The notes under the pieces are model-generated. The model did not search any database and was not told where the DNA came from. It worked only from the letters and a program-made list of their open reading frames with translations. The position numbers and the translations under genes were made by a program. Below, one piece after another: positions 18,666 to 22,325 of a stretch of DNA of 22,325 nucleotides; positions within the stretch are counted from its first letter, which is position 1, and every line of letters starts with the position of its first letter. Origin of the DNA: Didymodactylos carnosus (lineage: Eukaryota > Rotifera > Eurotatoria > Philodinida > Philodinidae); NCBI GenBank assembly GCA_905250885.1, contig CAJNOQ010002863.1, positions 1-22,325 on the forward strand, written 5' to 3'.

Positions 18666-18720
18666 TATTGCTCAACCAAACGTTTCGATTAATGAAAATC
18701 TTCATCAGTAGTTGACAATA
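18666..18720 (-). ncRNA. type I hammerhead ribozyme-like motif (copy B)
   Basis: Read on the minus strand, CUGAUGA (18708-18702) is followed by stem II GAUU/AAUC with a UUCAUU loop, then GAAA (18686-18683). Stem III is the minimal ACGU with no loop, giving a GUU triplet with predicted cleavage between 18679 and 18678. Stem I pairs CAACUA (18714-18709) with UGGUUG (18678-18673), six pairs with one G-U, then a small internal loop (U opposite AG), then UAUUG with CAAUA. This is the layout of minimal type I hammerheads of Penelope-like elements and animal retrozymes. One unpaired A lies between CUGAUGA and stem II, which is unusual and may lower activity. Confidence 0.68.
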
Positions 18721-18821
18721 AAAACAAGTGTTATAAACAAAAACAAAGATTAGAACAATCAAAATCTAAAATTAATCACAAACACTTTAAAGTTATACCA
18801 TCGAAAAAGAATTATTCTCAA

Positions 18822-19025
18822 TTAACTTTTTATTAATTTTGAATTGTCAACTTTTCCTTTGATTCTCAGATAATACCTAGGATTTTCTGTTCTTAGCAAT
18901 GTATTCTTAACTTCCTCCTTATTCTCTTTTTTACTTTGACTCTCACCTTCTTTAACTTTCTCGTGTTTATCTTTCTTGCTATAAATAACTTCCATACCTT
19001 TCTTAACCCATTTAGCTTCTTTAAC
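18822..19025 (-). CDS. possible Lys/Glu-rich coding fragment
   Basis: A minus-strand frame of 67 codons is open from just after a TAG (19028-19026) to TAA 18824-18822. It is highly charged (YSKKDKHEKVKEGESQSKK, KENKEEVK) and lies upstream of both ribozyme motifs on the same strand. The TTAG at its 5' edge could be an acceptor. Low-complexity purine-rich DNA can give such frames by chance, so confidence is low. Confidence 0.22.
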   Translation of the reverse strand, partial: VKEAKWVKKGMEVIYSKKDKHEKVKEGESQSKKENKEEVKNTLLRTENPRYYLRIKGKVDNSKLIKS

Positions 19026-19243
19026 CTAATAACTGGAATTTAACTCCCGATCTACTGATCATCACCGAATCGAAAAGCAAGTGGGGTGGTCTTTACACAT
19101 CTTCAAAACAATCTATACAAGAGGTGCCCCATGTTCTCACAATGGACGAAGCATTTAAATTACAACAGTTTTTCATGGTGGTTGCAATAGGAAACATGGC
19201 TACCACATTAGGTGTTAACGCTACCATCCCACAAATTAGCTGA
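19025..19243 (+). CDS. possible coding fragment, unidentified
   Basis: A plus-strand frame of 72 codons runs from after TAA 19022 to TGA 19241-19243, with the first ATG only at 19142. It includes NWNLTPDLLIITESKSKWGG and, at the end, EAFKLQQFFMVVAIGNMATT, which could form a membrane helix. Codon use is ordinary and the composition is protein-like, but no family is recognised. It may be an exon end or chance. Confidence 0.25.
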   Translation, partial: PNNWNLTPDLLIITESKSKWGGLYTSSKQSIQEVPHVLTMDEAFKLQQFFMVVAIGNMATTLGVNATIPQIS

Positions 19244-19244
19244 T

Positions 19245-19701
19245 GTTAAAAGAAAATCAAACCCAGCAAACGTGTGTGTATACTTTTTTTGTTAATAATA
19301 TTCTGACATTGTCTTTAAAAATGACGTCAAGTTATATATATATCTACATCTGTTTTTATTTTTACTCAGGATCGTTCTTTCTATTTATGTTTGTATTGTC
19401 CTCTATTTATATAAATAAAGGTTTGACAGCAAACCAGATTCTGAAGCTATAGTTTGTGCGAAGAGACAAGTGTCACGAAACGTAAGCCTCGGTATGGGAT
19501 CCAGTCTAGAGAATATGGTGTGTGGAACATGGTGTGATAGGGGTTTAATCATGCTACTATATCCTGTCTCGAATTGATTACGAGTTCAAAAATATGTTTT
19601 TCGAATATGACAGAAATCGTTCGGAAAATACGAAAAACTTTCTAAAACACAGAATCAGAGTGCACCTTTCTATATTATTACGATTTGGAGACCACTCAGA
19701 G
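19245..19701. other. no gene recognised
   Basis: No supported gene. A cgaaacgt phrase at 19476 was examined as a ribozyme candidate and set aside. Confidence 0.5.
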
Positions 19702-20511
19702 GAATAACTGTATAGATTTTGACAGAGTTGGGTGAAAGAACGATTCCAGTCTTCTACAAAGCATCGTCATTCTGATCATAAGGGTGGAGTAAAAACGTGC
19801 TCTACGTAGTCCTCTCATGTACCTTCTTTGCCAATGTTTGCAAAATGAGTCAGTCAACTTAATCAGTGATTCTTATTTGGAAAAATAGACGATACTTCCA
19901 TGATAATATACACCGACTTTCATTTCTTGGCAAAATGGCGACAAAGAATTGTGCAAAGAAAAGAATGATGAACAATATTTGCACAAGAGAGGAAGTGATA
20001 AATAATGACGCATTAGAAATTTGTCGTAAAACGATATCAAGCAGTCTTTGAAAAAGAAGTGATTGTTGATAAACGTGAGAGGAAGAGAGGAAGGTAATGG
20101 ACCGATACCGTTTCAAATTACGCAGAAACAAAGTCAAAAAGCAATATAAGCTCTATATATTCCAATAGTGATCTTAACTAGGCATGCAACGGTAATGGTT
20201 ACAAAAATGAGCCGATAAAAGACAATTATAGAAAGTTCTGTACCGGTAACCGTAGGTATTATGTGCTTTTGTCACAAGACCACTCAGAGGGACTTAGAAA
20301 AACTTATGGAAAGCTTTTCTAACCGGGTTTTCTTTTACCGGTAAACCGTTACCCTTGCATGCCTAATATTATCAAACCAAAGTGAAGAAGGTACACGAGA
20401 GGACTACGTAGAGCACGTTTTTACTCCACCCTAATGATCGGAATGACGATGCTTTGTAGAACACTGGAATCGTTCTTGCACCCAACTCTGTCAAAATCTA
20501 TATAGTTATTC
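19702..20511. repeat. inverted repeat with ~135-bp arms and nested element
   Basis: The left arm 19702-19842 and the right arm 20380-20511 are reverse complements at above 90% identity, sharing for example gtaaaaacgtgctctacgta. The 540-bp spacer contains a second, smaller inverted-repeat element (20179-20365) and a weak 61-codon plus-strand frame (19866-20051) with LGKMATKNCAKKRMMNN, which I do not support as a gene. High arm identity suggests recent formation or gene conversion. Confidence 0.82.
20179..20365. repeat. 187-bp TTACCGG-rich element, copy 1
   Basis: TAGGCATGCAA followed by a GGTAAnGGTT-like word at 20179 is matched by its inverted copy ending TTGCATGCCTA at 20365. The core from agttctgtaccgg (about 20234) to the right end is shared with two other copies nearby. 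No coding content. Confidence 0.75.
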
Positions 20512-20569
20512 TATGGAAGGTATGGTTGTCTTACGGAGTTTCAGCTGGCTCTTTCGGGTAAGTAAACTT

Positions 20570-20690
20570 TAGGCATGCAAGGTAACGGTTTACCGGTAAA
20601 AGAAAACCCGGTTAGAAAAGCTTTCCATAAGTTCCTCTGAGTGGTTTTGTGACAAAAGCACATAATACCTACGGTTACCGGTACAGAACT
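20570..20690 (-). repeat. TTACCGG-rich element, copy 2, inverted
   Basis: This is the reverse complement of about 20234-20365 with very high identity, from the TAGGCATGCAA end to the cagaact end. It lacks the extra 55 bp found on the far side of copy 1. It is followed at 20691 by an 18-mer that recurs inside the exon at 20786-20939. Confidence 0.75.
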
Positions 20691-20785
20691 GCAATCTCCG
20701 CTATGAAAAGCGCAGGCGTTATAAAATTCTTACTGGAAAACTGTCTTTTTATACTAGGTAAACGACGTTCAGTTGATTAACAAAT

Positions 20786-20939
20786 ATGCTAATCAATCTT
20801 ATTGTCTTTTTGACATTGAATTTATTCCTGTTATGCAGGGGATTTTCCGAATCGCCAGTTGTGCGATTTCAAGCGAAATCTTTCGATGCAATCTCCGCTA
20901 TGAAACAAGCAGCAGCAGTACTAAATGTACAAGCACCTG
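20786..20939 (+). CDS. first exon of a possible secreted protein, 3' part lost
   Basis: ATG 20786 opens a 51-codon exon ending at a GTAAGG donor (20940). The first 19 residues, MLINLIVFLTLNLFLLCRG, form a typical signal peptide. They are followed by FSESPVVRFQAKSFDAISAM and an Ala-rich stretch. The nearest acceptor-like sequence, GATTGCAG at 21001-21008, leads straight into repeat copy 3, so the next exon is missing or displaced. The 18-mer gcaatctccgctatgaaa in this exon (20888-20905) also occurs at 20691-20708, where the following bases remain similar. This suggests that a partial duplicate of the exon lies upstream. The mature protein is not identifiable. Confidence 0.38.
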
Positions 20940-21007
20940 GTAAGGCTTTTTGTTTCATTTTTGCTTTAACTATTGATGGTCCGCACGTTTGATAGTTGGG
21001 ATTGCAG

Positions 21008-21090
21008 TTCTGTACCGGTGACCGTTAGTATTATATGCTTGTGTCACAATACCACTCAGAGCAAGTTACAAAAACTTATGAATAGCTTTT
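21008..21090 (+). repeat. TTACCGG-rich element, copy 3, truncated
   Basis: In the same orientation as copy 1, this matches about 20234-20325 with more substitutions and lacks the TAGGCATGCAA end. Its left border, GATTGCAGTTCTG, is shared with the border of copy 2. Confidence 0.65.
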
Positions 21091-21478
21091 CTGTTGAAAA
21101 CTAAAATTCTCGTAGAGAAAGTAAAATGGTCAGTCTGAGTTTTCGCGCATGAGGGCGAATTTTTGTTGAAGAGATTAAAAGTCTGCTGGTAGTGGTTAAA
21201 ATTCCTGTCCAAAGGCTGAGTTTAGGTCTTAAGTGTTGGATAGCTAAAGTTTCTTTTAGTAGTAATCGGTAACGATTTGAAAAGGCTATTCACTGATAGT
21301 AATCCAAAAGAACCATTGCCACGATATTCAACACGCTCGATTACCTATGTCTCAACACGTTTCCAGGTTCTCCACCCCGTCCGGACAGAGATAGGCATGT
21401 GCGCGGAAAACCTTTGTAGCTCCTGAAGCACGAGGTATAGCGAGAAAACCCTTCAATGGCCTGGGGTTTAAAGCAATT
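21091..21478. other. no gene recognised
   Basis: No supported gene. The sequence has a somewhat higher GC content near 21350-21440. It may contain 3' sequence linked to the retrotransposon fragment on the minus strand. Confidence 0.45.
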
Positions 21479-21840
21479 CTAAGCATAATGATAACAATCG
21501 CTTTCAATATCTCTTAGCGGGTTAAAGGGTACCCCGTCCTTATATGCTAGTCTTCTTCCAATTTTGATTCCTTCTCTACGGATAGATTTAAACGTGTTTC
21601 TTAGTGCACAATATACATTTTTTACTCTTTTCGAACGATTATTAATAAAATTATCCAGCCTAGTTTTGTTCTTATCTCCATTCTTATGTATTTGTATGAT
21701 ACAACAATTTCGATTTTCTGTATTTTTATACTGAATTTTTAGTTTTCTTGGTCCGACAGCACTATGTATTAGCATTGCTTTGGTTTTTTTAATATTAACA
21801 GGAAGTTTCTGTTGCCCGTGAAATTCGCCATCAAATGATG
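21479..21840 (-). pseudogene. non-LTR retrotransposon reverse transcriptase fragment
   Basis: On the minus strand, QQKLPVNIKKTKAMLI matches the conserved N-x-x-K-T-K-x-M segment that follows the catalytic YxDD in LINE-type reverse transcriptases. The next frame over contains IEIVVSYKYIRM, the usual position of V-x-x-F-K-Y-L-G. The main frame then resumes with DNFINNRSKRVKNVYCAL and RNTFKSIRREGI, so two compensating frameshifts have occurred near 21720 and 21660. Sequence upstream of about 21840 does not continue the palm domain, so the YxDD motif is absent. This is typical 5' truncation. After residue 103 of the frame (GRRLAYKDGV...) similarity also stops, and the frame ends at TAG 21481-21479. 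It is a dead copy. Confidence 0.65.
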
Positions 21841-21871
21841 CGTAAAGTAACGCAAGGGGGAAAAATCTCAC

Positions 21872-21955
21872 TTTAAGTGGCTATAAGTGTGTGCACCTCA
21901 GAGTTAAGTGGCACTTTAAGTGTTTAAGTTCTGAAGTGTCCCTTAAGTGATTAAA
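21872..21955. repeat. cluster of TTAAGTG words
   Basis: AAGTG occurs six times in 75 bp (21875, 21885, 21906, 21918, 21934, 21945), four of them within TTAAGTG. Spacing is irregular, so this is a degenerate tandem repeat or a cluster of binding sites. TYAAGTG is the known core recognised by NK2-class homeodomains, but a regulatory role here is speculation. Confidence 0.6.
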
Positions 21956-22325
21956 TGTCGTTTCAAATTCCGCATCTTCCTGGTAAGTCAAGAATTCAAG
22001 TCCATATGGTCCGAAATATACAATGTATCGACTACGACTGTTCCGCGTCATACGAGTCTGTTTGTTTTCATCATTTTAATGAACAAAGTTAGAAAGCATC
22101 TACAAATGTCAGTAAAAAACCGAAAACTATTTCTACACCGCAATTATATCTTTCAATATAGATCAGCCGGTTTAGTGACAGGACAATAGTTATTTTTCTC
22201 TTTCTTTTTACTGTTGTTATTTTCCTATGTATATAGACGGACGATGGGTTTATCACCGTCTTTCTCTTACTCTGTTACTAATCGTTCGTTCAGTTATGGA
22301 TGCTGCTCACTCGAAATACCGTCAT
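21956..22325. other. no gene recognised
   Basis: The window ends in AT-rich DNA. An 80-codon plus-strand frame (21947-22189) is basic and aromatic but lacks any recognisable pattern, so I do not call it. Confidence 0.45.

Noticed and set aside
19440..19490. Third hammerhead-like site around cgaaacgt on the plus strand
   Set aside because: GAAACGU and a short GACA/UGUC hairpin are present, but the CUGANGA box is altered at two conserved positions and the flanks do not pair to form stem I.
1..22325. tRNA or rRNA genes, CRISPR arrays, telomeric TGTGGG-type repeats
   Set aside because: None seen on reading either strand; single TGTGGG words occur but no tandem array.

Overview
This window looks like a piece of a bdelloid rotifer genome (Adineta/Rotaria type). 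It is AT-rich, eukaryotic and has GT-AG introns of only 53-71 nt. Two protein families that are hugely expanded in bdelloids can be recognised by eye: an F-box/leucine-rich protein, and an LDLa-EGF-seven-helix receptor with the 'REVGC' motif after its first helix. The organism call rests on remembered family patterns, not on a search.

Only one gene is clearly intact: a three-exon F-box protein of 523 residues on the minus strand (8288-6597). A second, very small two-exon gene (14853-15094) has a TATA box and clean splice sites, but no recognisable product. Most other coding material is broken. There is a receptor pseudogene (9709-11854; two frameshifts, three in-frame stops), a trypsin-like protease remnant lacking its catalytic serine (17559-18398), an FKBP-like fragment (12888-13213) and a 5'-truncated non-LTR retrotransposon RT fragment (minus, about 21840-21479). 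Unidentified coding remnants lie at 1300-2510, 2587-2960 and 4992-5450.

The space between genes is dominated by inverted-repeat (foldback or MITE-like) DNA. These are a TA-flanked element with ~300-bp arms (2978-3887), an element with 12-bp terminal repeats and a 5-bp target duplication (5456-6054), a TTAA-ended element with ~190-bp arms (15109-15768), a TTACCG-rich element holding a perfect 24-nt palindrome (16410-16881), two opposed 199-bp copies of one coding-like repeat 3.2 kb apart (13466-13664 and 16879-17077), and a nested cluster at 19702-21090.

The most interesting signal is a pair of hammerhead-ribozyme-like motifs on the minus strand, 179 nt apart (18720-18666 and 18540-18490). 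One sits in the loop of a 190-bp inverted repeat. The better copy has the full CUGAUGA...GAAA core, a tiny ACGU stem III and a 6-bp stem I next to the cleavage site. Such minimal type I hammerheads are known from Penelope-like retroelements and small animal retrozymes. Taken together, the window resembles a transposon-rich, possibly subtelomeric, gene-decay region of a bdelloid chromosome. No telomeric repeat is present, so the subtelomeric part is inference.
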